NCBI GenBank assembly: GCA_026119935.1 | Contig: JALRMH010000048.1 | Span: forward strand, 124,001 to 188,000 | Reading direction: 5' to 3' | Length of the DNA: 64,000 nt | Source: Endothia cerciana | Lineage: Eukaryota > Ascomycota > Sordariomycetes > Diaporthales > Cryphonectriaceae | Shown here: positions 10,929 through 21,750 of the stretch, piece by piece | How the letters are laid out: each line of letters starts with the position of its first letter | Position numbering within the stretch: the stretch's first letter is position 1 | Notes under the pieces: model-generated | The model's input: only the letters and a program-made list of their open reading frames with translations | The model's database searches: none | What the model was told of the DNA's origin: nothing | Position numbers and translations under genes: made by a program

Positions 10929-13900
10929 ATGCGTATCAACGCGTCGTTGGGTGCCCTCGTGGCCCTGGCTTCGCTCTCAAGTGCGGCCATCGTGCCCCCT
11001 GAGTAAGTTTGCGAAACCTCTCGGCCTTCATCCTCACTTTCTCCTCACTACAGTCGACATGTGCCCACTGGCAGCCCAATGTTCTCTCGTAAATCTACGC
11101 CTGTCTGCTGCATAGCCCCAAACCTCTTGATGATCACAGCTAACTCGGCTCTATGTCTCCGCTCAGCCAAGATGATGCCACTTGTTCCGCTGGAGCTACG
11201 CAGACTGTCTACACCACTGTTGGTGCCGCCGAGGTCCCAACTATCTCCTTCGGCACTACCATCATGAGCATGGTCAGCACCGAGACTCTTGCCCTCGAGA
11301 CTATCACCGTCTTTCCTGAGTCTGTCCCTGGATCTGCCCCTGCTGGTATCTCTCTCACCCCCTACAAGTCTGCCACCTCTGTTCCGGAGTTCACTCCTGT
11401 CGTCTCTGTCTCTACTGGTAAGTTGGCATCTGTCCTTGACCATTCGTCGTCCACTGCGTCCAAATGTCAAGCGTCTCACTGACAAACCTCTCTTGTTCCT
11501 AGTGTCTGTTCCCTTTGGCTCCATTTCTTCAACATCCATCACCGGCCCTGAGACCTCAGTGGTCTCTGCTGCAGCTGGCGTGGTGTCTACCTTCCTTCTC
11601 ACAACGACCATCACTTCGGGTTACACCCCACAGGTGGTCGAGACAAGCACTTACACGGTAATCGAGACTTTGGGTGCTGTGGCCACTCCTTCAGCCGGCA
11701 CCGCTGCCACAGGTGCTGGGATGGCTCCTCCGAGCGGTACACCCTCCCTCCCCAGTGTCGGAACCCCTTCCTCGACTAGTACTGCCAGCTTCACCTTGAC
11801 TTTGGAGAGCATAATCCCAAGCACGGTCGTCGAGTCGCCTGCTGCAGCCACCACCTCCTTTGAAGTCACCTCATACGGGTCTGAGACATCCTCTCCCGCA
11901 CTGACCTCCCTTTCGGCATTGATGACTACCACTGTTTTCACAATTGCTCTGCCCGGCGGGCCTGGCTCAACCCCCGAGGTCATCACCGTCACTGCGACCG
12001 CTCCGGCCACCCTCGGCCCAGTTCCCGCACCCTCGACCGTCACGGAGACCATGACCATCTCTTCTGGCACCACCGAGATTCCTTTGATGCCACCAACACC
12101 AACTGTCTCTGATGTTGTTATGACATACACGGTCATGGCTGCAGATGGCGCCCCTTTGACCACCATGACAATGACCACAGAGTACACCTACACCCCACTG
12201 GCGGGAGTTGGCACATCGATAGTCACGGTCTCGACAGTGACAGCTATGGACACAATTTATGTCACAGGCACAGGTCTGTATTCCTGGACCCACCCATCTA
12301 ATCCCACAGCTAATAGCCTTCTCAGTAATCCCACCCTTTCCCAATACGACTACACCGTTTGTGACTACTATCACGCCAACACTGCCAGGCACATCTGGTC
12401 CGGTGTATCCGTTCCCCTCTTCGCCTCCTGCAAACACCACTGTCACGGGAAGTCTCGAGACTACAACCGTCAACGGCAGCGCTGCAGCCACCAGCATCAT
12501 CGTGCCCATCAACACTACAACTCTTGTGGGTCCTCTGCCCACGGGCAACAACACCTCCTTGCCTTTGTCCATCCCTTCACCATCCCCCAGTCTGGTCACA
12601 GCCAGCATCGAGACGATCACTGTGAATGGCACAGCAGTGGCGACGACCCTCTTCATCCCCCTCAACTCCACAACTCTCCTGGCCCCGGTTTCTGGCTCTT
12701 CCACTGAACTGCCGCCGGTTCCGACCACCACCAATGGAACTGGATCTCCCTTCCTTCCTCCTGGAACTGAGACTGGCGCCTCACCGCCTCCACCTCCGAC
12801 ATCGACCAGCGTTGTTCTTCCTCTGAACTCTACCACTCTGATCCTGCCATTGCCTACGAATGGGACAGCTCCGGCCACCACCAGCGTGGTCGTTCCGCTG
12901 AACACTACCGCTCTAACCCTGCCGTTGCCTACAAACGGGACAGGTCCGGCCACCACCAGCGTGGTCGTTCCGCTGAACTCTACCACTCTGACCCTGCCGT
13001 TGCCTACAAACGGGACAGGTCCGGCCACCACCAGCGTGATCGTTCCACCGAACTCCACGACTTTGGCTCTGCCTCTTCCAACGAATGGCACTTTCTCAGG
13101 TAATGTGACTGTTCCCACGACATCCCCTGGTGGTGGGCAATCCCAAGCTGGTACATCTCCCACGGCGTCTGCCAATAGTACAATTTCTACCTCTGCCTCG
13201 GCCAACGGGACCACTCCTGGAAATGGTATGTCATCCATCACCCGGCCCCCTGGAATCTCCGCGCCTACCAATACTACTATCTTCACTGTTCTCCCAACTG
13301 GCTTGTCATTATTCTTGACTAACCTGGACATACCAGCTGGTCCCACGGCACCTCCCAACGGCACAGCTCCTGTTCCACCGTCAAACCAGACTGCTACTGG
13401 TGGCCCCAGCCAGTCCGCACCAGCCCAGGGTGGTCACAGCCAATCCGCACCAGCCCAAGGTGGTCACAGCCAGTCCGCACCAGCCCAAGGTGGTCACAGC
13501 CAGTCCGCACCAGCCCAAGGTGGTCCCAGCCAGTCCGCATCAGCTCAATCTGCACCAAGCCAGAGCGGCCAGGGAGCTCCAAGTCAAGGTGCACCTACTC
13601 AATCCGGACAAGGTGCACCAACTCAGTCCGTTCAAGGTAAGTCTTGGCGACCACAGTCATCTTTATCAACAGTACAGTCATCTCAGTCTAATCTTCGTCA
13701 AGGCCAATCTCATGGCGGCCAAGGACAGTCTCAAGGAAGCCCTGCACAATCTCAGGGTGGTCAAGGACAATCTCAAGGTGGCCAAGGACAATCCCAAGGC
13801 GGCCCTGGTCAATCGCAAGGAGGGCAAGGACAATCTCAAGTAGGTCCTGGCCAAGGAGGTCTGGATCAGTCGCAGACTGCTCTGGGCCTACCACAGTCTA

Positions 13901-14740
13901 CCCCTTCAGCAATGCTCACAACGCTGGTGGCCGGTACTACCCTCAAGCCACTGTCCTTGCCGGGCATCAAGGCACGGGCCGCTTCCCCACAGCCTACAGC
14001 GACTGCTGCATGCGGCAATCCTGCCGACCAGAGTGAGATAGTGCTTGACGTGAGTACATTCACTGTCACCTGCTGCTTTTCTGGTTGACTAAACGCGGCC
14101 ATAGTTCGACGACCTGCCGACTCTTGAGAGTGAAATGATGCCGGGCACAAGGCCCAATGACCTGTCGCCCGTACCCATGTACAACCCCTATCACCGTTTC
14201 ACCTGGTCTGATGGATTCAGAGTCTTTTCAGCTTCGGCCTGCCCTTACAAGGCAGCATCTGGGTCCCTCATGGTGGAGTTCTCATCCTCGACGGCCAGCC
14301 TGCAGGTTGCACAGCTCGGCATTGGAACTCTCCAGACTAATCCCTGCTTCCGGTTCAATTTCACCAGTTTCCGTGTCGGTTGCGCGTCGAATGCTGCTAG
14401 TTGCGACTTCAACGTCACAGGCCGCTCTTGGGACGACGACACACAGACTGAAGTCACCATCGCGTCTCACACATTTACCACACAGGCCTGCTCTTCCCAA
14501 AAGAATTGCGAGCTGGGCTACCTAGACGCAGACCAAGCCGGCGCACTGAACAACCTCACGTCACTTCTGTTTGACGTGACCGCCAATGGTCAGCCACAGA
14601 AGTGGTGGGCTGACGACCTAACTCTCACGTGGACCGACTCTTCTTGCGAGTCTGCTGTCTGCCGCTCCCACGTCCGAGACACCGTTCCAAAGCGTGGCCG
14701 GCGTCACGGCATATCACGCATCCTTGATACCCTTCGATGA
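10929..14740 (+). CDS. Mucin-like, Ser/Thr-rich secreted cell-surface protein with tandem repeats
   Basis: Supported exons: 10929-11002, 11167-11417, 11503-12273, 12326-14049 and 14105-14740, giving 1151 residues with all phases consistent. MRINASLGALVALASLSSAA is a signal peptide. Residues about 27-600 are Ser/Thr/Pro-rich with many N-glycosylation sequons (NTT, NST, NGT). Then come four TNGTxPATTSVVVP-type repeats, five SQSAPAQGGH repeats and a Gly/Gln/Ser block. The last about 215 residues are a compact Cys-containing domain (FDDLP, YNPYHRFTWSDGFRVFS, GCASNAASCDFNVTGRSW, DDLTLTWTDSSCES) that resembles the C-terminal domain of other fungal surface proteins. I cannot assign its fold with certainty. 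No GPI signal is evident. Two further GT-AG intervals in exon 4 keep frame (listed separately). Likely a glycosylated wall or matrix protein. Confidence 0.85.
12796..13095 (+). repeat. Four 75-bp tandem repeats in coding sequence
   Basis: Near-identical 75-bp units begin at about 12796, 12871, 12946 and 13021 and encode 25 residues each (TTSVVVPLN, TLTLPLPTNGT). The middle units differ at very few positions, suggesting recent duplication or ongoing unequal exchange. Confidence 0.9.
13226..13336 (+). other. Possible in-frame (3n) intron, 111 nt
   Basis: Begins GTATGT, has a perfect CTAAC branch motif about 15 nt before the terminal CCAG, and is exactly 37 codons with no stop. Splicing or retention would both keep the frame, changing the mucin-like protein by 37 residues. 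Confidence 0.6.
13411..13560 (+). repeat. Five 30-bp tandem repeats (SQSAPAQGGH)
   Basis: Units start at 13411, 13441, 13471, 13501 and 13531, the last diverging after its midpoint. Adjacent units differ by one or two bases. Confidence 0.92.
13637..13702 (+). other. Possible in-frame (3n) intron, 66 nt
   Basis: Canonical donor GTAAGT, branch-like TCTAATC and acceptor TCAAG; 22 codons without a stop. Removal joins QSVQG directly to QSHGGQG, restoring the surrounding Q/G/S repeat pattern, which favours its being a true intron. Confidence 0.6.
13703..13870 (+). repeat. Gly/Gln/Ser-rich imperfect repeat block
   Basis: Degenerate 12-18-bp units encoding GQSQGGQ/GQSQGGP variants, following the 30-bp array in the mucin-like protein. 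Confidence 0.85.
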
Positions 14741-16312
14741 TTTCGTGTCACCGATATGCCGTTCATGCCCTCGCGTTAATCATTTCCAGTGATCCATGGC
14801 GGGTGGTTTTTTTTTTTGTCACTATCATTCCGAGGTAATTGTTGCTCATCTCGGGGTCTTGAAAGCTATCTCACTTGAGTGGGTGCGCACTTGCTGTACA
14901 AATTTTGTTGATGTTTCACTTGAACTTAACGTATTGTGGTCGGAAGAACCTGGTGGACAATAATAGTATGGAAGGGCTACGTGAGATTACAGTATCCCGA
15001 AGTCTTGTGTTGGACGTGATCTTTTGCTTGTGCTGGGCTGTGTCTTAGCACGAAACTAGTCTTCACGGAAAATTGCGAATAAAAATTGTGCCAAACACGC
15101 TGAAATAGTCGAGTATTCCAGGAGCGTCTTCTCGGCCTCTAGAGCTTAATTCTCTAATCTGCGGCCGACCGCAACAATCCCTTTGCCACCATCAAAGGCC
15201 TTGTTCTCAGCAATGCGCTTAATCGAGGTATTGATCATGGCACGAGGTGCCTGTCGAGGGCATTCGACTAGACGCTATCAACCATAAAGGTACGATTTCA
15301 CAGATAATCGAGCAATATAACCAGGTCCAATTCTACAGTCACGGCGAGTAGAAGAACATACTTTCCAGGATCCATAACAGTGTATTCCCTGATATCGAAT
15401 TTAGGTGCCAGATACTCATTAGCACCAGTCTATTTTGCACTTCCTGTCGCTATACTCGACGGGCAATGTCTTCGCCCTCGTCCAGATCGAGAGAGTGGCC
15501 TACCTCTGCCCTCCGCCAGCCCCACAGCGAACAAGCCTGTTTTACGAACAATGCCACACTCGCCCCCCCTTTGCAAGTGAAGTCAATTTGATGGGTATGG
15601 GCTCCGTCACTCCGTGTCTCAGGGCATCGCAGAAGTAGCCTTCAGCATTTCTTTAACCTCAACCCCGGCCCATTCATGTCAGAACGAATTTCAGCGCTGC
15701 CGAGGTCGGCCTTTGCCGGCACTAATGACTAACATTTGCAAGTCTGGTCAGCGACCATTCTCCGCATCGTAGTCCCTCGCTGAGTTTGTCACCTGGGCAG
15801 TTATCGCCGGGAATAACGTGTTTCCTACGCCATTCGCAGTTGAAATACAGTCTTCTGGTATGGGTTGAAGGAAATGACTGGGGGAAAGTCCGGGGAAGCG
15901 GCTCCTGTCTCCACGATCGGAGCATGCTAGGGAGAGCGCTGCCAGCGATCAGAATTTGTTCCCTGGCATCCATCGTCTGGTATCCATCGCACATGGGCCT
16001 TCTTTGCTCATTTGCGCGCCTGAGTCACCTTCTGCCGATTCTTCAAGAGTATCTTGCTCTCGACTGAAGTTCCGCTTAGATTTGCTGCGTATACGGTCTC
16101 TTCCTGAATCACTAGAGCTGTATTGGGTGGACAATACTGAACTACGAAGTCGCCATCACTGGCCAGTCTGTTTACTTGGAGATCTGCAATGAGAAATCTT
16201 GTCTCATATTGAGAATAACCGCCTTCTTTCCCCTGCCGCTGCCGAGGATATTGCGTGTCAGCCTCAGCGCTGCTACATCCTTCCACTTATACAGGATATT
16301 CAATTCGAATTC
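14741..16312. other. 1.6 kb intergenic region
   Basis: Holds the 3' UTR of the mucin-like gene (a T9 run near 14809-14817) and the promoter of the MFS gene. The short ORFs show no family resemblance and I see nothing else definable. Confidence 0.5.
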
Positions 16313-18128
16313 ATGACCTCCCTCATCGAAAGGCCAGAAAGTACAATGTCCAGGCACCCCTTGTCGACGGGTAGTCGAAGCGAGATTGAGGAGAAGGCTG
16401 AAAGTCTTCAGCACGATTTGGTTGACCTAGAGAAGCAGACCGACCATGGCGCAATGAGAGAAGATTCCGATCTCCAGGGTAGCCAAGGCATGTCACCAGT
16501 GGGAGAGGACTATGATGACGATGCTAGCCGAACAACCGAAGATGGCTATGTGAGCGAGCCGCGGCAGAGTGAGAGTGGCAGTGGTGGGCTTGCCGGTGTC
16601 GTTGAGAGGGTGGTCAGCTGCGCATCGGCGAAGAGTTGGAACCTGGGACCGCCGCCTGATGGGGGAATGAAGGCATGGATGGCCGGTGAGTACATTCTGC
16701 AGTCTCTCTCGATGGGTGATACACGGTTCTTTGATTGTGCTTGGTTGCTGAACTAGGACTTGGCAGTCGCCTCCGCTCACCTCGTCGTCATGACCACCTG
16801 GTATGTGTGAACCTAGCTTTCGAGCTGACTGCAGTACTGCGGGACAGGAGACTTTGGACGACGCCGAGTCTGACACTGCCTTCCAGGGGTTACATTAACT
16901 CCTTCGGCCTGTTCGAGACCTACTATTCCACCACCCTCGACCTCCCTCCATCCACCATTGCCTGGATTGGCTCTATTCAGGTCTTCCTCCTCTTCTTCAT
17001 CGGCACTTTCACCGGTCGGCTGACCGATGCGGGCTTCTTCCGCCCGGTGTTTGTTGCCGGTGCGAGCTTCACGATGTTGGGCATCTTCACCACGTCCGTG
17101 TGCATATCATTTTGGCAGCTCTTCCTCGCGCAGGGTGTGTGTATGGGACTCGGCAACGGCTGCCTGTTTTGCCCAGCTCTTGCTACGGTATCTACGTATT
17201 TCAGTAGGAAGCGCAGTCTTGCTATCGGCATAACGGCGTGCGGGAGTGCCACGGGTGGGCTGATCTTCCCTGCTATGGCGAGGCAGCTTCTGCCGACTGT
17301 TGGATTCGCGTGGACAATAAGGGCCATTGGGTTTGTGCAGTTATTCGGGCTGGGGGTTGCATATTTGGGGTTGCAGACGAGGGTTCCCCCGAGGAAGACC
17401 GGAGCGCTGGTCGAATGGGCCGCATTCAAGGAGCCGGAGTACAGCTTTTATGCAGCGGGAACTTTCTCGGTGAGTAACAGTCCTCCTCAGGCAGAGAACT
17501 TACTCAGTTACGCGATCCTAATCGGTTCTCGTTCTCGGTCACATCGCCGGAGCGCCTCAACTGACATCGCCGGCAGTGCTTCATGGGAGTTTACTTCGCC
17601 TTCTATTATATCTCCTCTTACTCTCGGGATATCATCGGCCTCTCATACTCGAACTCCCTCGATCTGCTCCTCCTCCTAAATGGCATTGGTATCCCCGGCC
17701 GTATCGCCCCAAACCATTTTGCTGACAGGTACGGCGCAATTAACATCTTCATCCCCACGGCCATCATCGCAAGCGCCTGCTGCCTCGCCTGGATCGCCGT
17801 GGACAGCTCCGCCGGCCTCTACTCCTGGACGGTGTTCTACGGGATCGCGAGCGGCGGGATCCAGTCGCTCTTCCCCGCGGGGCTGACAAGCCTGACGACG
17901 GACCTGAGGAAGGCCGGCACGAGGATGGGCATGGTCTTCACGATCAACAGCTTCGCCACGCTCATCGGCGCGCCGATCGACGGGGCGCTGATAAGCCGGT
18001 GTGGTGGGCAGTATTACGGCGCGCAGGTGTTTGCCGGAAGCGCGTTGCTTGTTGGCGCGGGCTTCCTGACGTGCGCGAGATTGGCGAGGACCAGGAGGGT
18101 CGGCGGTGGGTGGAAGGTGAAGGTTTGA
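16313..18128 (+). CDS. MFS transporter, monocarboxylate (MCT/Mch)-like
   Basis: Four exons: 16313-16685, 16767-16800 (34 nt), 16887-17469 and 17577-18128. They give 513 residues with all phases consistent. The tiny exon 2 restores the hallmark PPDGGMKAWM-AVASAHLVVMTTW-GYINSFG that opens helix 1 of fungal monocarboxylate-transporter homologues. The N-terminal about 110 residues are acidic and Ser-rich (cytosolic, possibly phosphorylated); an in-frame ATG at 16346 is the alternative start. Helix motifs TFTGRLTDAG, GNGCLFCPALATVSTYFSRKRSLA and PGRIAPNHFADRYG follow the family plan of six plus six helices. Family members resemble mammalian MCTs, but fungal ones often carry other metabolites, so the substrate is unknown. 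Confidence 0.88.
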
Positions 18129-18639
18129 CAACAAGGTGATACTCTGCATGTCGGGATGATAACCCGCTAAGCCGTTGCATATTGTGATCGCAAGCGAGAG
18201 AAAAGGAGATTGCGATGGCTTGAGCTGGCGCATACAGCTTGTGAGTGGTCTGGGTACTGTAGTTGATTTGGACGGTCGTGAAAGGCACCAGAACGGAGAA
18301 GCGACCAAGGATTGGGGGCCAAGAACATGGTGATGACTGCATGTGCATTGCAGCATCTGAAGGATTCTTACGCCCCAGCTCCCCCCCCCCCCGCGGGGCT
18401 TCTTATCCGGCCTAGGGAAGCGGGTCGATTGTGCTCGGCGTTGTGGTCAATCAATTTACCATTCTCATTTAGCGGAGAGAACTAGCAGGGCGTACTGTAA
18501 CCGATAGGTTGCAAGATTCACCACCATGTTTATGGAGGGTAGCATCGCGAAACACGCTTTCTCAGTCCAGCTCCGCTCGCTGTCGCACTGAGCCAAGGTT
18601 CCGTCATTCACCTTATTTTCCCCAAGTTGAGTTCCTGAA
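18129..18639. other. Intergenic region with C12 tract
   Basis: Tandem spacer between the MFS gene and the ankyrin gene; contains the C12 run at 18381-18392. No gene seen. Confidence 0.5.
18381..18392. repeat. C12 homopolymer, intergenic
   Basis: Twelve C followed by GCGGGG, about 250 bp before the ankyrin gene's open frame. Confidence 0.95.
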
Positions 18640-21621
18640 ATGAATTTCTTCTCTTCCCATAGTATCGTCGCCCCCATCGAAGATGTTCGCATTTTAGTAG
18701 AGTTAGTTGAAACGTCGTCTCGAAGAATTACCTTCCGTACCTTTGAGAGGAAGCCTCTGAAGGTGCCCTGTATCTGTCTCTTTTCTATATGGATCCTCTT
18801 TCCATTACTGGAAACCGTCATCGCTCTTGGCCAGGCGCTTGCAGCAATAGCGAAAGGCATCCAGAAACTTCACTCCCTTCGCAACGCATCGGATCAGTTC
18901 TTAGACTTGCTGAACGAGCTCGTCTTTCTTCATAGCTTCCTCGAGCAATGCCGACGGAACATTGCTCACATGGAGGATGCAGGCTACAAGGTCGGCGCCA
19001 ACGAATGCTCGGATCTGCAGCACCTTTTATCACACGTTGACTCGGTTGTTGCGGCGATAGACCGGCTTGCAGTATACCTTCTCACACACAGCAAGAGGAC
19101 CGAGGATGGACAATATAAGGTGTCCAGGCGCTTGTGGTTCCTTCGTCGGGAAGAGGTAGCTGTGCTCTGCGGAAAGGCCCAACTGCTGAGAAACGAACTG
19201 AGTGCAGCCTTCTCCGCCATCAACTTCTCCCTAGGGTACTTGAATCTTGGGTCTCCAATCCTTGGACAGAAGGGTCACCAATGCTGATTGACTTACAGAT
19301 ATCAGCAAATGGGCATGGTTTTGGAGTTTGCAAGACAGCATCACGGCGTCGTCAAAGGAAGTCATCGAGAATATGCAGCACAGTCGTCTGATCGCCGGGC
19401 AGAGCGAGGCTAGGCTACAACACATAGAGAGTCTACCTGTGGATGACATTCGCCGAAGACCTCGCAAAGACAACCCCGACGGCCATCAAGATGATATCGA
19501 GGGATACGTCGCACCATCGGTGCGATTTCTCAAGCCTGGCCCTGATCGAGGTAGTAGACACGCGGAAGACTCCAAGCCAAGCTCTACGAACAGTGGCACC
19601 AATTTCCGACACACGATCACGTTGGGTGACTATGAGCTTGACAAGATACCCGGAGACAGTAGTGTCGTCACAGTCAACACTTCATTGCTGCATAAGTGCC
19701 CACCCACATGCAAGTGCCAGTGTCACAATACGGCCGATGCTCGGACACCTCGATGGCTTCAACCCTTGCTCGGAGCCTTGTCGATCCAATATAGCGCGAA
19801 CTTGCTACCACGTCGCGCACCCTGCAATCGCGCCATATGTCAGTCTCGAGCGGACTCGTCGGTACGAGTTCAACTGTACTTCCCTCGGTGGTTCCTCACA
19901 CGGGCCATCTGTTTCACTGCGACATGGTCCAGCCTGGGGGGAGTCGGTGCTTCATTGCACCTGAAAGTTCCCACGCTGATCAACTTCGACCCGGTCTTAA
20001 TAAATAGTCTAAGGTTCAATCGGGTCGAGGAGATACAGCGAAAGATATCGAGCGGGCAACTATACCCAACAGCCATGGACAGTACGACAGGTCGCACGAT
20101 AATGACAGTGAGCCTCTAGCATATATATTTATCTTAACATCCAAAGCCACACCCTAACACAAATTCCTGTCCAGTATGCTCTTGAGCATGGTTTTCTGGG
20201 AGTCTTGGCCTCTTTGCTGGACCTGGGGTTTGACGCGATCTTACAGGATTACGGCTTTGGCAGGTAAGACCCTGAACGATTCGGGCACACTGCTCTATTC
20301 CTATGATCAATCAACCTAGCATGCTGCGCTCCGGTATTTACTTGAGCCTAGCTGATAACATCTTAGGTCCGCAATCCAGTGGGTGGTGTATTATAGGTAT
20401 CAGGGGGACCCGAACACTTTGCAAATTGAAGAGAAGCTTTCTCAGAAGATCGACTTCGACTATCGACCAAGCACGACATTAGTGCACGAGGCTGTCGCTG
20501 GCATCCGAACATCCGCGACACTCAGGGAGACAATCCTATTACAGCCAGATAGAGTCAACACGTTTGATGACTTTGGCTGCACCCCTCTGCACCTTGCGGT
20601 ACGGCGCCGAAACCTCAAGGACACAGTGACTCTTCTGAATATGGGTGGCGATGTCAACCTGGCGAATCCTCGCACCGGCCATACCGCCTTACATTTCGCA
20701 TGCCTTACGTGGCCGGTCTTCCTATTCCAAGTGCCGTTGGGAAGTATTAACCGCCAGGCCGTTCCGAGACAGGCCGACTCGAGGCCGCTGAGGAGAGATC
20801 GGCCAGAAGCAAGGGACGATCCTCGGCTGGCCATGGTTCGTCTTCTGCTCGCCAGAGGAGCAGACCCCAACACCAAGACCGATTCTGGTTTTACCGCCGT
20901 GCATTATGTGGTGGGAGGGCAGAACCGCTCTACGGTGCCAAAACTACGCGCCCTCGCCGAGGAGTTAGTGAAAGCGGGCGCTGACCTGGAGATACAAGAT
21001 AAGGACCGCCACACAGCTCTGCAGAAGGCTTGCTGCTTCAACCCTTCTCTGGTGCCTGTCCTGATCGATCTGGGAGCAAAGATAAGGCCGAACAATGGGG
21101 ATACGTTGCCTATATTGCACCTACTTGCTGCGTGCCAGAACACCGGCATCGCGGGCGACGTTAACCTCGATCCCTTCTTCGGGCTAGACCCTGACGAACC
21201 AGACAATTCTAGTTGTACTCCCCTTGGAAAGTTTGTTCTCTTTTACGAGGACGATAAAGCCCAGAGACATCGCAATTGGACCATCAACGATGTGCTCGGA
21301 TTCGCAAAACTAATCGTGGGGATACGGGAGATGAACTGGCACGCTGGTCTATTCCCCGAGTCCAAGGCGCGCTACAGGCAGGACGGTTCGCACACGGCGC
21401 TGAAGGGCTGGATAGCGGTCACAGAGAAACGGATCGGTGATTCCATCAGCAGAAGCGAGTGGATCTGTGATGGGCACTGGCCCATGTGGTGGGAGGGCGG
21501 GTCTGAATGGGGAGACACAGCCCCGGACGAGGACGCATGTGGTGACTGGGAGGCTGACGAGTATTGCAATGAGGCTGACGTGTTCTTTGACGCTGTCGAC
21601 TGGAGCAGTCCGCATACGTAG
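18640..21621 (+). CDS. Ankyrin-repeat protein with fungal helical N-terminal domain; start region frameshifted
   Basis: Exons 18640-19235, 19306-20107, 20175-20263 and 20367-21621 give 913 residues if the ATG at 18640 is used. The N-terminal helical domain (VIALGQALAAIAKGIQKL..., ELVFLHSFLEQCRRNI) is the type found in front of fungal STAND and ankyrin proteins. A Cys-rich segment follows (CPPTCKCQCH), then a conserved hydrophobic region (VQLYFPRWFLTRA) and C-terminal ankyrin repeats (GCTPLHLAVRRRN, GHTALHFACL, MVRLLLARGADPNTKTDSGF, LVKAGADLEIQDKDRHTALQKAC). The family's usual start, MDPLSITGN, is present at 18789 but one base out of frame (see finding). Such proteins are often linked to non-self recognition or signalling; this role is inferred. 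It may be non-functional or use the upstream start. Confidence 0.72.
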
Positions 21622-21750
21622 CAGGATCCCCACAGATGCGTCCTTGTCTGCCAGGACTGGCCCTTTTCACGACGGGTCTGATCGCTTGCAGATTCTGTCC
21701 CAGACATATGAAACGCATTCATTTCAAAGCCACACTTGATGTTTCCCGGA

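Noticed and set aside
11967..13364. 465-codon antisense ORF opposite the mucin-like gene
   Set aside because: Caused by the repeat composition (Thr/Ser/Pro codons read as Gly/Val in reverse); no start context or domain, and the plus frame has signal peptide, introns and a conserved C-terminal domain.
12796..13560. Regular repeats considered as a CRISPR array
   Set aside because: Units are directly adjacent without spacers, lie in frame in a eukaryotic secreted protein, and encode the same peptides.
17676..18356. 226-codon minus-strand ORF under the MFS gene
   Set aside because: Antisense to conserved MFS helices; Arg/Pro-rich without any motif.
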